Assembly (NCBI GenBank): GCA_964019055.1
Contig: OZ025215.1
Location: forward strand, 10,490,208 to 10,554,207
DNA from: Anthopleura xanthogrammica
Taxonomy: Eukaryota; Cnidaria; Anthozoa; Actiniaria; Actiniidae
Direction of reading: 5' to 3'
Length of the DNA: 64,000 bases
The translations under genes and the position numbers were made by a program. Below the pieces are notes generated by a model that had not been told where the DNA came from, did no database searches, and saw only the letters and a program-made list of their open reading frames with translations. This document shows positions 1-11,701 of the stretch, piece by piece (within the stretch, counting starts at the first letter, position 1; each line of letters starts with the position of its first letter).

Positions 1-29
1 AAACAAGGCAAGGGAAGACAAAATAAGAA

Positions 30-35
<6 letters not shown>

Positions 36-74
<39 letters not shown>

Positions 75-75
75 T
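36..75. repeat. (AAT)n microsatellite
   Basis: About 13 units of aat/taa, with an A-rich right flank. Confidence 0.9.
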
Positions 76-792
76 AAAAAAAAAGAAAATAAATCAAAAG
101 TAAAAACACGATATCACCCAAGAAAGAGAAATTAATACGTAATACGTATTGAATATCTTCAAAGCTGCAGTAGGTCACAAAGTCGACACGGGGAGGGGGG
201 TGGGGTGCGCACCCCCTGCACCTCTCCCCTGGACCCGCCCTGTAAGGAGACTCAACAACCCATGTAAGGAGATCGACTCAAAGTTAGAATCGACTCTTAA
301 ATTAGAATAAATGAATATGTATAAAATAGATGTGATCATGAATACGTAATAAAGCAGAAAATGAAAGATTGTGTGAATAGAAAATAATATTTGATGAAAA
401 AGAAAATGAAAGAGAGGGATAAAAAAATTAAAGCAACTAAGTCATCAAATTAGTTTGGGGAGGTCTAACTTCAACTACAGCTCCTTTATGAATCTTGACA
501 GAACGGCTTGTCTGCATTAATATTAATCGTATATATTTTTTTCATTATTTGCATTCAATGTTGCTCAATGCTGCTCTGATTGAAAACTATATAAAATATT
601 TATTTTGTTGGTAATTTTTAATTCATTTCAACCCCTTTTGAAAAGGCGTTATAATGATGCTGAGGGTTGAATAGAGTGATAGACAGTAGAGAACGACAAA
701 TTAAGACGAGGGGTGAGGAGAAAAGAGGAGAGGAGAACTGAAAAAACGTTTTGACTGTCGTATCACAGCGTGAGACACTCACAACAGAGCGA

Positions 793-1016
793 AGCTCCAA
801 TTTCTCCGAAGCCCAGGATCGAATTAGAATTTGGAAAGAGATTTTTTTGATTTTTAACTAGGAAAACCGGAGAAAAATTCTCGAAGCACAGAAGAGAATC
901 AATAGACAAATCTACACACATACGAAACTGAGCACGGCGGGATCCGACTTAAAGTTCCGCGAACCCGAGTCGCGTTGGTAAGAGGCGAGCGCTCTCATCG
1001 CTACGCCACCTGTGCG
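793..1016 (-). mobile_element. tRNA-derived SINE, full-length-like copy
   Basis: On the minus strand the head reads gtggcgtagcgatgagagcg near 1010 and carries a box-B-like gggttcgcgg near 965. The body (ggagaaaaattctcgaagca near 870; ggatcgaattagaatttgg near 815) is shared with the copies at 6304 and 63795. A decayed Pol III-derived repeat, not a tRNA gene. Confidence 0.6.
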
Positions 1017-1049
1017 GAGAGGAAAGGAGACGAGGACAGGAGAGGACAG

Positions 1050-2270
1050 GAGAGGAGAGAAGAAGACAGGACAGGATGTACACGAACCCGAATATCATCC
1101 CCAGGGCCTTCTTTTTCATTACCCAAAAAGTGTAAAAAAATATTTTCCCTATTGGTAAAGCCTAATATACTATACAATTTGAATATCAAAAGAAACTACG
1201 TGACCTATTCAAGAAAACAGTTAATTGAAATGACTTCGTTAAAATCCGCATGATGATGACATCCCTATCAACACGATAACACCTGCATAGTCTATATAGT
1301 TTTTTTTCAACGTTGCAGGGTGCATAACAACGGTATAAACACACACAAATACACTAGATCGCATATGGAAACGATCTTGACATCAAAAAAGCGTTTTATT
1401 TTGGTCATAACGCGGACTCATTTTTCTGCAGGATTTTTACGAATTGCAATGCGAACGGATTTTAACTGTTTACTAAAGTCATGAATCTAAAAAAAATATT
1501 TATAGACAATAAGACCAGGTTTTAATTGTTTCCCTATATTTCCCTCTATCGTACGCTAAATTAAACCTAAACGAATCTCCAATTCGATCGATCCGTGAGT
1601 TTACTGTGCCCATGACTTAGATCAGTTAAGATGATGTGCTTTGATTCAGGGTTAAACGTTCAACTTCCTTTCCATTTAACAAAGAAAAAGTATGCTTATA
1701 GACCTTAAAGGAGGTTTGAATTGGATGGAAGTTTTGAAAAAATTTACTTGTAGAATTGACTTACCCGTAGCAAAGAGAAAAGCAAGGAAAAAAGAATCCA
1801 TCGTTTTGATCTTCTGTTTTTTTTCCCTTCGTGCGAGCAAGCACGCCAACGGAATCAAATGAGAGCTAGGGAACGAATAGTTCACTAATAACTATACATG
1901 CTGTGACGTGGTCTGGTTAAGAATTAATGTTCGAAAACAAACAGGTTTGATTTAGCAATCACATTGTAATGAGTAAGCTTAATAATTATGGGTTAATCTA
2001 TTGTATAGGATCATTAACTTAAGCTGAGCCCTGCACCTCATTTATTGATCAGAAAGTAATCTTTGGAGCCTACGTTGACTAAATACGTCAAACACGATGC
2101 AACGATTGGACAACGCCGATTTCACAACATACTTGTGATGTTTGAGACTCAGTTGAGCGGGACAACTGAAAAAAATCCCATTAAAACTCAGATAATTAAA
2201 GTTTCCATAACGTACAACTGCTAGGCTGAAATTGGGATTAATTGTCAGATATATTTATATTTCCATCGTC
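1050..2270. other. AT-rich spacer, nothing recognised
   Basis: Short open frames only, no splice-flanked protein-like segment, and no clear repeat structure. Confidence 0.5.
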
Positions 2271-2332
2271 GACATTAACTAAGTATTGACTTTGGCGCAG
2301 TGGCTTTCACGAATTAAACATTTCACATTGGT

Positions 2333-2435
2333 TTTAAAGGAACCAAAAAAAAATGGTTTTCAAGGAACCAAATTGAAATTGAAATTGAATTTTAAAGAAC
2401 TTAATTGTTTTAAAGGAACCAAAAAACCTTCAGAG
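2333..2435. repeat. Short degenerate repeats of TTTAAAGGAACCAAA
   Basis: The motif aaaggaaccaaa or close variants occurs near 2336, 2363 and 2412, with aaattgaaattgaaattg between. A small degenerate tandem array; the open frame through it (2286-2495) is not convincing. Confidence 0.5.
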
Positions 2436-2839
2436 AATTTATTGAATATTTATAATAAATTAACAAGTCGTATGTCCAAAAGACCCTTTGTATGATGCTT
2501 GTCATAGACAGACTGAGATGTAGTGAATCTGAACTAGCCTTCAATTTCATAATACGACTGGAAAATATAAACCTCTTGCAAAATCTAGTTATTGGGATGC
2601 GATGTTTTTGATCAGTCGGGAGTTTGTTTCAGGGTATCGATAAAATTTAAAGGCTTAAGGCTAAAAGTACAAAACTATACCAAGCTGATGAATATTTTTT
2701 TTACTTTAAAAGATAATTGTACACTAAATTTTTTAACCTAATTTTATGTGCGGAAATTTCTAATTTATCTGTAATCTTATAGCTAACCGACCGACCAACC
2801 GATCGGTCGATGTCTAAATTATGCATTATAAATGTATAG

Positions 2840-3140
2840 CATTTTTTGAATACATGAAAACTCACACATTATATTATAGTTAAGGATGCAGGTAGCATTA
2901 AATATGTCATAAAATATACCAGTAGAAGTTCTAGTATTTCAGAAATATATCGTATTTCTATGCATGAAAACGCAGCACATATCAAATACAGGACGGCGCA
3001 TGCATTATTGTCATAAGAATATACAATGCGGTAGAAATAACCATATTTTTGAATACTTGAAAACTCACACATTAATTATATTACAGTTAAGGCAGAAAAA
3101 GAATTAAATATGCCATAAAAATATACCAAATAAGTTATAT
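2840..3140. repeat. Direct repeat, about 95 bp, two copies
   Basis: Copies at about 2841-2935 and 3042-3135 share gaatacatgaaaactcacac (one change) followed by tatagttaagg and ataaaatataccagtag-like tails. The intervening 100 bp are unique. Confidence 0.65.
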
Positions 3141-3514
3141 ATATTTTTAGTTTCACTTGATGAAAAACGATGCCATGTTGATGAGATTCCTTGTTTTGTG
3201 TCACCTTTACAAGCATTTTCGCCATAGTTTACTTAGTTACTGTTGCTATGTTTCCATTTAAGCTCAACAACGTAAGCTAGAATATCTAAGAATTTGAAAT
3301 TTTTATCGTGGGAAAATGGCTATAATTTGCATATTTGCTTAACTCTTTACTGTTCTATGAAAATACAAGGAAAAAATTCGTTGTAATCTTTTGCAGTAGC
3401 CCTTGAAAGAGGTACTGTACGTAGACTGTGTTGTTTGTGGGACATAACGCAATATTTCCATTTGGGGAAACTGATGGAATGGTGATTACTATAGAGCTTT
3501 TACTGTTTTGCTCA

Positions 3515-3640
3515 CAACAACTACTAAAATAAAGCGAAAAAAGCTCTCAATAATTTAACCTCTGCGTAAAAACAATTAGAGCTTTGGACGACAAATCCTT
3601 TCATGAAGAAAAAGGACAAAAATCTTAATAGAATTTCCTA
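3515..3640. repeat. Dispersed repeat, copy 1 (pair with 61305)
   Basis: Contains taaaataaagcgaaaaa, aattagagctttggacgaca and atcctttcatgaagaa. All appear in the same order and orientation at 61305-61430. It lies immediately downstream of the receptor stop codon, so it may form part of the receptor 3' UTR. Confidence 0.6.
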
Positions 3641-3722
3641 CTTAAAAGATCTATTTGTGCTTGAGCCGTAGCCACGACGTGGTTACCAAGGGAACGGATA
3701 TCAGAATGTGGTTGCGCGATTT

Positions 3723-5873
3723 CTAGTCTCTCATTGACATGAGGACAGCATACATGATTGCTGTAGCAATCAAGAAGACCCAAAACATGATTCTATCAAA
3801 CGCGCGAGCACAATTTTGCCATGTTGTTTGGTTGTCTTCTTCAGAATGAGTCAACCTCGAAGAGCTTGGTTCTTCCTTGAATGGAGACACGGCTCTCAGG
3901 TTGATGTGACTTACGCCATTGTTATCGTGGCCTTCGTATACTTCCGGCCCTGCCGATTTAGGGCCGAATAACTTCCGAATACATGCCGAAGGATTCCCTT
4001 TGGAGAAAAATATTGCAAGAACTATGATAGTTACCAGAAGTACGCCACCGATCATCACCATGGTACCCATCATTAAGATACCTAAAAGTGGAATGGACTT
4101 AGAGGACTCTGGGAGGGATTCTGGAATTAGAAGTAAGAAGACCATCATGCCTAGCAAGAGTGTAGTGACAAAACCAATCCTCTCCCCACTCTCGGACGGG
4201 ATCCAGAAGCTAATCAACGCTAGTATGGCCAATATGATGCAAGGCGCGACGAGGTAGAACATTTGGTACTTAAAACGTCGAATCATTTGGAAAGTGTACA
4301 CGACTTCACTGAACTTGTAGGGACAGCAATTGCCTTGGTCTGTGAGCCCTGTTTGTGCTTTGATACCCTTGAGATCCCAGTCGCCACTCGCTAGAAATCG
4401 TTCTGTAATAATAAAAAAAAAAACTTAAGCATTTTTTATACGTAGTCTTTTCTCGTGCAACTTTAGCCGCGCGCAAAACATTAATTTCCAAGTTGCACGC
4501 GAGCATGTCACACGTATTTTTGTCGTTGTAACTTTCGAATTCGGAAATTTGTTGAGATAGTAGAAACCAAATCAACTTTTTGTGCAACTTTTATGTTTGA
4601 AAAATAGGTTGCACGAGGGGGTGTTACACGCTAAAAAACGCTCGTGTAACTTGAACTTTTATTTGCGCGCGGCTAAAGTTGCATGAAAAAAGACTACGTG
4701 TAACAGGGGCTTTAGATAAAAACTTATATCTTACATTAATCTTTCCCTAGCAGGGGTCTTGCATGAGGTTCGCTTCATACGCGCTAACATTACTTTCACT
4801 ACCGACAACACTCAACTCACACATTAATCCTATACGGAGGAAGAAAAGCCGGAGGAAAACCCTCGTGTCAAGGAGAGAGAACAACACATCAAACAAACTC
4901 AATTCATATATGGCATCTGCAGGGCTTGAACCAGTGTCCCGAACCTTTGGAACCACAGTAGTGCAAGACGACGCGTTAGCAGCGTACGCAACCCATGCTA
5001 CCCATACCATATCTACATAATCTCACCTCCAACAGACTTCTTCGTCTTAAAAGCAAGAAGTTTCAGTTGATTACTAGCATAGGAAAACGATCCAAATCTA
5101 AAGTCACACTGTTGGTGATCAAATGGATAGGTCTTGAGCTTCATTTCACAGCTAGCAGTAAACATGGCCGGTCCACTCCAGATGCACAGACCATTGTCAT
5201 CAACTGCAACATTCGACACGAATTTCTCTGTGCCACCGGCTCTTACAGTTTCAGTATCGCCACTAAAGTGTGGAAAAATAATTCTTTAGTTAGAAATAAG
5301 GTCAAGAAAATTATCATGTTATGGGACCCGTGGGGAGGAGTGGATTGGGGTTACCCGTTACCAACTACCTCCGGAACTAAAGGCGTGGAAATATGAACAA
5401 CAAAATCGTGTAACTTGTCGTGCAACAATGTTGCGTTACAAGCTGCAGAGCGAATCCTGCTCGTATTACCATCCCGCGCGCAGCAAATTTTCTTTGTTGC
5501 GGAGAGTGGAAAGAGCTTTTACTTCTGCAACAAAGTCGCATAATAAAATTTTGTTGCAAGGGGTGGTAATACGAGCCACATTCACTCTGCAACTTCAGTG
5601 CAACGCAACAATGTTGCACGACGAGTTGCACGATTTTGTTGCTCGTATTTCCGAGGCTTAACCACTTTTGATCGCGAACATATGACTTGAATAGATTTTG
5701 TATGTGTATGTTTTTGAAAAGTGTGACGGTAAAGTGATAATTTCTTGTTGACTCACTTGTTGTATAGAGCGACGTCAGGAAACCAGATTTCAGATGGACG
5801 AAAATGAACTCGCTCTTCTCCTCCATAGTCCTGCTTATTCCATTTAAAAAAGCTGTTGTTCCATTTCTAATGA

Positions 5874-5904
<31 letters not shown>

Positions 5905-7271
5905 GTGAGTGAGTGAGTGAGTGAGTGAGTGAGTAAGTGAGTGAGTGAGTGAGTGAGTGAGTGAGTGAGTGAGTGAGTGAGTGAGTGAGTGAGTGAGTGA
6001 GTGAGTGGATGAGTGAGTGAGTGAGTGAGTAAGTAAGTAAGTAAATGGATGGATGGATGGATGGATGGATGGATGGATGGATGGATGGATGGATGGATGG
6101 ATGGATGGATGGATGGGTGGGTGGATGGATGGATGGATGGATGGATGGATGGATGGATGGATGGATGGATGGATGGATGGATGGATGGATGGATGGATGG
6201 ATGGATGGATGGATGGATGGATGGATGGATGGATGGATGGATGGATTAATGGGTGGGTTGATGGATGAATGAATAAATATAAACATAAATGAGAATTAAG
6301 AGAGGATTCCACAAGATTCAAATTGGAATTTAGAATTCAAAGTTGATTTTGGCCAGAGAATCCAGAGAAAACCCTCTAAACACAGGAGAAAACCAGAAAA
6401 AGGAACTCTACACACTTCTGACACAGACTATCTTCTCCTTCCCCCTTCCTCTATCCTAACTCTTCCCGTTCCATCCAATAGACCTAACCAAAGAAATAAT
6501 ACTCAAGGGAATGAGTAAAACATTGGAAAAACATTACACCCAGACGAATAAGGTTTATACAAATCGTTATTTACCATGATTATCCAAGTATCTATCGTCA
6601 CAAGCTGTTCTTTGTTATCCTAGAAATAGTTATGTAGGATAATAATAATTTATTAATAGTAGAGCTGTCTCTGAAACATCAAACTATCGATTCATCGACT
6701 ACTTCGACGATACGGCGGCCATTTTGGTAGGGGGTAAATATACCGCTTTGTGACAGTAATGGCATCGATTAACATTAACAATTTACCACAAGACAATTTG
6801 ACAAGAGATTTACTAAGAAGTTGGAAATGAAAGAAAGACAAATAAACGAAATCCTTGCGTGCGATTCAAGATGGCCACCGTATCGTCGATGTATTCCATT
6901 ACTTCTTTTATCTCATGGTTCTTTTTCCTCTCATCTTATTTTCTTTCATTCCTAGCCCGGCCCTATTCATTCGATTGATCCTTCTCAAAATTATCTTATG
7001 CTAAGCTATACGAAAAACAAAAGAAATCCCACTTTTTCACGATGAAATTTGTGGCATTTCTTTTGACTGTATTTCCATGTTAGCCTCACTTTCAATATAG
7101 TTTTGAGAAGGGTCCATTCCAGCATTTACCAACTTACCACTTTAACGAGTTTGTTAAGTTTGAGCCCAAACTCAATGACAACCTCTCCTCCACCTTGTGC
7201 TGGCAGTACATTCTTATCATAGTTGTCCAACAGTAATGCTCTTATAAGGTGTTCACGTGAACTATTAGATG
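3723..7271 (-). CDS. Nicotinic acetylcholine receptor-like Cys-loop channel subunit (5 exons, 5' end missing)
   Basis: Pentameric ligand-gated cation channel subunit of the plasma membrane. Coding exons on the minus strand: 7271-7138, 6619-6575, 5866-5757, 5262-5027, 4402-3723. Phases join cleanly, and the 45-bp and 110-bp exons match the sizes of the classic vertebrate nAChR exons. The extracellular domain shows [19 protein letters not shown], loop-[16 protein letters not shown] (loop-A Tyr kept) and a Cys-loop of C-x13-C ending FDHQQC. Loop C has a vicinal GNCCPY pair, the mark of alpha-type subunits. Four membrane spans follow; M2 reads [20 protein letters not shown] with Glu at -1' and 20' and Leu at 9', so cation selectivity is expected. 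The M3-M4 loop is short and the protein ends MSMRD. The signal-peptide exon upstream of 7271 was not found; the 7271 acceptor is the least certain junction. Loop B has Phe where Trp is usual. Family assignment is firm; ligand is not known. Confidence 0.93.
4440..4703. mobile_element. Palindromic MITE in receptor intron
   Basis: Terminal inverted repeats of about 37 bp: 4440-4476 (reads acgtagtcttttctcgtgca at its start) is matched by the reverse complement of 4663-4700, both running into the GC-rich core actttagccgcgcgcaaa. The element has no ORF. It lies in the last intron of the receptor gene (4403-5026), beside a SINE. Confidence 0.75.
4822..5004 (-). mobile_element. tRNA-derived SINE in receptor intron
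   Basis: On the minus strand a tRNA-like head starts near 5004 (gggtagcatgggttgcgtac, box-A-like) and has a box-B-like ggttcaagccc near 4932. The body then reaches a segment (ggaggaaaaccctcg near 4850) shared with copies at 793, 6304, 24095 and 63795. It is not a functional tRNA: no cloverleaf or anticodon arm can be folded convincingly. Confidence 0.6.
5376..5662. mobile_element. TTAA-type MITE, copy 1
   Basis: Inverted repeats of about 95 bp at 5378-5475 and 5565-5662, both containing acaaaatcgtg and caacaatgttgcg/cgcaacattgttg. The same family occurs at 29931-30266, where a TTAA target duplication is intact. Here the left flank is ctaa and the right ttaa, so one side looks mutated. It lies in the receptor intron 5263-5756. 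Confidence 0.75.
5874..6276. repeat. Compound tetranucleotide microsatellite (ATAA/GTGA/GGAT)
   Basis: About 25 bp of (aata)n, then (gtga)n with a few variants to about 6028, then (ggat)n from 6045 to about 6247. It sits in the receptor intron just upstream (in gene orientation) of the 110-bp exon's acceptor at 5866, so the repeat supplies part of the branch-site region. Long open frames through it are an artefact of a 4-bp period without stops. Confidence 0.95.
6304..6420. mobile_element. SINE body fragment
   Basis: The segment with aaattggaatttagaattca, ccagagaaaaccctctaaac and caggagaaaacc matches the body of the copies at 793-1016 and 63795-63960. The tRNA-like head is absent. It abuts the microsatellite in the receptor intron. 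Confidence 0.6.
6478..6562. mobile_element. Solo fragment of TA-flanked MITE family (61951 type)
   Basis: Begins tagaccta and contains gaaataatactcaagggaat and aacattacacccagacgaat before ending ggtttata. These match the right half of the intact element at 61951-62147 in degraded form. Confidence 0.45.
6690..6905. mobile_element. Inverted-repeat element with GGCGGCCAT arms
   Basis: The left arm near 6695-6730 (cgacgatacggcggccattt) is the reverse complement, with few changes, of the right arm near 6870-6900 (agatggccaccgtatcgtcg). The spacer is about 140 bp with no ORF. It is intronic to the receptor gene. Confidence 0.5.
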
Positions 7272-7326
7272 CTGCATGGCAACACCCAACAACTAAACCA
7301 AGAAAGAAAGAAATTCAATATGATTG

Positions 7327-7400
7327 AATAGACCGATTTACCTTGGGCGTAACGTTTTCCCATTACATGCCACGTATCAATCTCTTCAGAATAAGAAAAC
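7327..7400. mobile_element. Degraded half of the 61951-type MITE
   Basis: The segment tagaccgatttaccttgggc followed by cccattacatgccacgtatc and aatctcttcagaataag follows the left arm of the intact 61951 element base by base with scattered changes. Confidence 0.45.
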
Positions 7401-7489
7401 GTTAAAAACCAAAGAGATCGAGATGTGACCACAGTAAAAACCCGCATAAAAGAACCACTATTTTTCCAAGTCAAGCTGTAATGGTTCTA

Positions 7490-8270
7490 ATATATTTAGT
7501 GGTATATAGTGAGAAATCAGGCTGAGTAGGTTCTTAACAGGTTCTTATTTACAAGCCAAAAGCAATTGTTCTACTGATTTTGATATCGTGTTTTTAATTT
7601 CAATTAAAACAACCATTATAAATATAATGGCTTTTTTATGCAGCACCGGTACTTATTAGTGTATTTGTACTTTGTACTTAATTGAACTTGTTATTCAACC
7701 CACAGCAGGGGAGTAATGGTATTTGCTTAATTCTTTATCTGGTACGAACAGTCACATTTATCCAATTAATCTTAATCCGTGTCACGCGGCTTAGCCGGAA
7801 TATTAAAAGCACTTTCTCAGCCTTCACATCCACATTCTAGAATTCGTCGTTGGCAACTAACTAGCTTTGCTATTATCTTTTTCTACAAATTTTTTCCCAC
7901 CACCTTCCCCATTGCTCCAACCTGTGGTTTGTTTAATTTGATTATATGATAGTTTGTTTAACTTGGGTGGCGGTTATTTTCCCCACCTTTGCTGAAGAGC
8001 ATTGACAATTGTATTTCAATATTGTTATTGTTTATTAAAGTCGTCACAGACGTGGCCAAATTTATTCCAGACCAAGTTTGTTTGCGTCATAACTCTTCAT
8101 CAAACGAGTACGGCGTCACACAGAGCTCGCTTAAACACATAAAGATACGGTGCGAAGTAAAAAAAAAAACAAAATTAGTGAGCATCATTGACCCTGGAAG
8201 GTCTTTTTTTGCACATTAGACAATATGTATTAACACCTCCGGCCAACTGTACTTTACATTAGCTACCAAA
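7490..8270. other. Non-coding stretch upstream of receptor exons
   Basis: Probably part of the receptor's first intron. The missing signal-peptide exon should lie here or further right, but no convincing minus-strand signal sequence with a donor was found. Confidence 0.4.
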
Positions 8271-8275
8271 ATGCA

Positions 8276-8397
8276 ATAGAGTGCAAAAAGCATATCCGTG
8301 AAATACAAATCCGTGAAACAATAGAAAACAATAGGATTTGCAAAAATTGTACTATTTAGTATAACTAAAGTTTCACGGATATATTGTTTGCACTCTA
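8276..8397. mobile_element. Short inverted-repeat element (122 bp)
   Basis: The left arm agagtgcaaaaagcatatcc followed by gtgaaat is matched by the right arm tttcacggatatattgtttg followed by cactct. A TATCCGTGAAA core is present on both sides, so this is a MITE-like hairpin. Confidence 0.6.
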
Positions 8398-8399
8398 AT

Positions 8400-10975
8400 A
8401 AATACTTGGCTTTATATTCCCAAGACCCTTAGAAAATGCTTTATTTGTACATGTTCTTTAAAGCTTTATACTTTTCTGTTACATATATCTGTCACATTCG
8501 TCAGGGTGAAGTGGTTCTTGTGTATTGTGTACTCTTAAGTAAAATTAGCTAAATTTCAGCCTGGTGGTTCTTAACCCACTAGTTCTATATCTTTAATGCA
8601 GGTGATTACTGTATTTCTTATTAGACGTCTGGTTTTTCGTCATTCAAGAACTTTTTGACAAGAGAGTATGGACTAAGACACGTTTTGAGCTAAATTACAG
8701 ACCATGACCGATGTGCAAATGTGCTTTCCTCTTTTCTCTTATAATTCTATAACAAAACTCTAATTTTACTAGTCGAATTTTCTTTTTTATGAAATATTTT
8801 AGACGATGATCTATTGCTTGAAAGTACGTCTAATAAGATAAGCTACAGATCTTATAATCTTGACCTTATGAGATGCTATATTTCAGAGATTAGGCTACTT
8901 TTTTCAATTGTCATATAAAAAAAAACTTGATAATTGGAAAATAATTGTCATTTATCTTTCGTGACGAATTAAACGGTTGTTTGAGCAAGTTAAGATAATC
9001 ATTATTAATACTCAAAGATCATGAATTTATGATGTACATTTGCGAACGTAGAACTTTAGTAGTGTAAAAAATACGATTTTCATTCACTTTTGATTAGTCA
9101 CATTAGAGTGACTAAATTCCTCCCTACCCACCGCTCCCTTCGATAAATTATGAACAGTCTATCGTAATGAGTATTTTTGGACCTTACTAAGCATGTATTC
9201 GTCGTATTATTTCTGGATAAGACAATATTTGCACAGTTGTAGTTGTATAAAAAATCTTGGCCACGTTTGCATATTGGACAACAAATGTATAATCGACAAA
9301 AATCTAGCTTTTCAGTTCAGTGCAGTTTAGAAACAAAACAATTCTTTTAAAGTAAAACTGAAAAAAGTGCCGCTTAATTTCGAGCTGAAAAAAAGCTGAA
9401 ACTCGATCTACACAAAGCCCAGGAGCAGATAACACTCTCTTTTACCTGATTGGACGATTCAAAGCCAAGTTTGTCCCTCAAGAACGGTAGCTAGGAGACT
9501 AAAGTGAAACGAAAGACTGGCAGACTCTCAGTAGTAACAATTCATGAGGATAAATAATAGTCGCTTCTAGTAAACAGTTTCAATAATTAGAAAAAAGTTT
9601 GCATAATTTCCGAGACCGAATCTATTGCTGTGACTATAGGAACAGAAAATATATAATACATCTTTACGAAACTAACTTACTGACAATGTACTTAGACATG
9701 TCCTCATGAAACTGCTCTAGGGCCATGATATATAGCGTTCGTACTTCATCAAATATTTAGCAAAAACGACAAGAACTACATGCTAATTCTGAATTTTTGG
9801 TGGTAGCTTGGGATCAAAAACAATGGTAAAATATTTTTTCAGAAAAGTGTAAAAACCAATATACAGAATTTTGTGCAACAGCGTTACTTAAAGATATTTT
9901 CTCTTAACCTAAACCGTAAAATAATTATTTATTTATAGGTCTGTGTTTAAGATATTGGACTGTGCATTTAGTAAGTTGGGATTAATAATAATGTTCATCG
10001 CTTCATAAGTAGGATTGTCACAAAACGGATAAGAAATGTCCAAGAGCGTAGCTAAAAGGGCCCCTTTTCCACCATCGTGGCTGGTTTGGATGTGATAAAC
10101 TTATCAGGTGTCCAAATAGGTCGTGTAAAGTGTATGCCAGCAAAATGTTCAGATAGAAATCAGTCTTTAAATCCCTAAGGTCATGCGTAAATAAATATTT
10201 TTATCCTGTCCTCTTACAGTAACAGTGTGTAATTTTAGATAAATCGATATAAAAAGCATGGCTGTTGGCACGAATTTCAAACCGTTATGTCAAGGGATGT
10301 TCAGATATACGAGCCGATAGGAAAAGAATGTAGCTCCATGGCTACCTTGATGTAAGTGCTATCCATTTTGGTCGTAATTAATCTCTTAGATATATCTTCG
10401 ATGGGAACTTCATTCTTTGATGCTAAACTTAGTACTTACTTACCAAAATACCTAGATTTAGATCTGCATTATTTTTCACTTACCAAAAAGTAAGGAACAA
10501 GTGTATCTCAGAAGTTTTACAGACATGATTTTGTTCACGAAGTGACACAGTAAATTCGTTCAGCGTATGCACAATATGAAGGTTGTAGCTCAATTGCTAT
10601 TCAGATATTTTCAATCAAAAGTCATTATTATTGTGTAAGATGTCACGTCCGAGTGTCATGTCGTCACAAAACTCTTCAACGCACCCATAAACGTGAATAC
10701 CCTAATCACTCCGGTCTCAGACACACCGCAGGAATAGTGGCTCTTCTGACTTCAGTGTCACTTAGCGTCTCTAGGAATGGTCGATAGAAGGAATTGTACT
10801 TACTAATCAATCTAGAAAGAATATTGTCTGACTTAACGTGACCGGTAGAGTCTCTAGGAGACCTCTTTACTCTCTGTGAAAAGCAATAAGAACAACATTG
10901 AATATTTAAACTACATAAAGAGGAACTTAGGTCACAGGTTCATCAATAAATACACAATAGAAACAACAACGACAA
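8400..10975. other. AT-rich intergenic stretch
   Basis: No coding frame with splice support, no tandem array and no long inverted repeat seen. Confidence 0.45.
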
Positions 10976-10980
10976 CAATG

Positions 10981-11024
<44 letters not shown>
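10976..11024. repeat. (AAT)n microsatellite
   Basis: About 15 ata/aat units. Confidence 0.9.
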
Positions 11025-11025
<1 letters not shown>

Positions 11026-11317
11026 GGAAAAATACAGAAAGCCACGATTTCATGCTCAAAGCAACTGTTGAATGAACTTTGAAACTCAGTAGTGTAGTTT
11101 TAGTGATTAGTTTTTTTTCTCTCTCTTCATTTAACTTAACATTACTTTTTATATTTGAATAGTTATCTTAACACATTTTTAGTAGACCTGTTTTATATAT
11201 GAGTTTATAATTATAGTTTTAGTAAAATAGTACTAATTAGTTTCTCGAAAGGTATATAGGTTAAGCCATGCGCCCTATATGGATAATGATTAGCAGCCGG
11301 ACGTTTGATACTGCCTA

Positions 11318-11432
11318 ATATAATAATAATAATAATAATAATGATGATAATACACGAGCAAAGCCAGCAACACCTGGATATAAGGTGCAATTTTTAAATA
11401 TTTATTATATCTACTTATTTTTCCTTGTTAGT

Positions 11433-11471
<39 letters not shown>

Positions 11472-11560
11472 ATTGTTGTTGTTATTATTATTATTAATTT
11501 ATTATTTTTATATTTATAATAATAATAATTATTATTATTATCATTATTATTACTAAATAT
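11318..11560. repeat. Trinucleotide microsatellite cluster (AAT, TTG, TTA)
   Basis: (aat)n at 11318-11345, (ttg)n at 11433-11483, then (tta)n and mixed ATT/AAT to 11560. Open frames in this block are low-complexity artefacts. Confidence 0.9.
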
Positions 11561-11681
11561 GATCCACACAGATACAAAAGACGAAAAGAAGAAATGACGT
11601 GACCAATCATGTCGCAATCAATCAAACACAAGTGGATTTCCACTTCAGGGCTTATGGTGGCACAAGTTAATGACCGTGACA

Positions 11682-11701
11682 TGACGTCATACATGACGTC
11701 A
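11682..11701. promoter_or_regulatory. Twin CRE motifs TGACGTCA
   Basis: Two perfect TGACGTCA octamers at 11682-11689 and 11694-11701, 12 bp apart, inside a duplicated acatgacgtcat. Consensus CREB/ATF sites. No gene start was identified next to them. Confidence 0.4.

Noticed and set aside
960..1016. tRNA gene
   Set aside because: Box-A/B-like sequence but no foldable cloverleaf, and it is joined to a repeated body; a SINE head.
3919..4257. 112-aa plus-strand frame
   Set aside because: Antisense shadow of the receptor's membrane-span exon.
5377..6321. Long minus-strand frame rich in IHPS/HSLT repeats
   Set aside because: It is the tetranucleotide microsatellite read in frame; real receptor exon sequence here (5866-5757) uses another frame.
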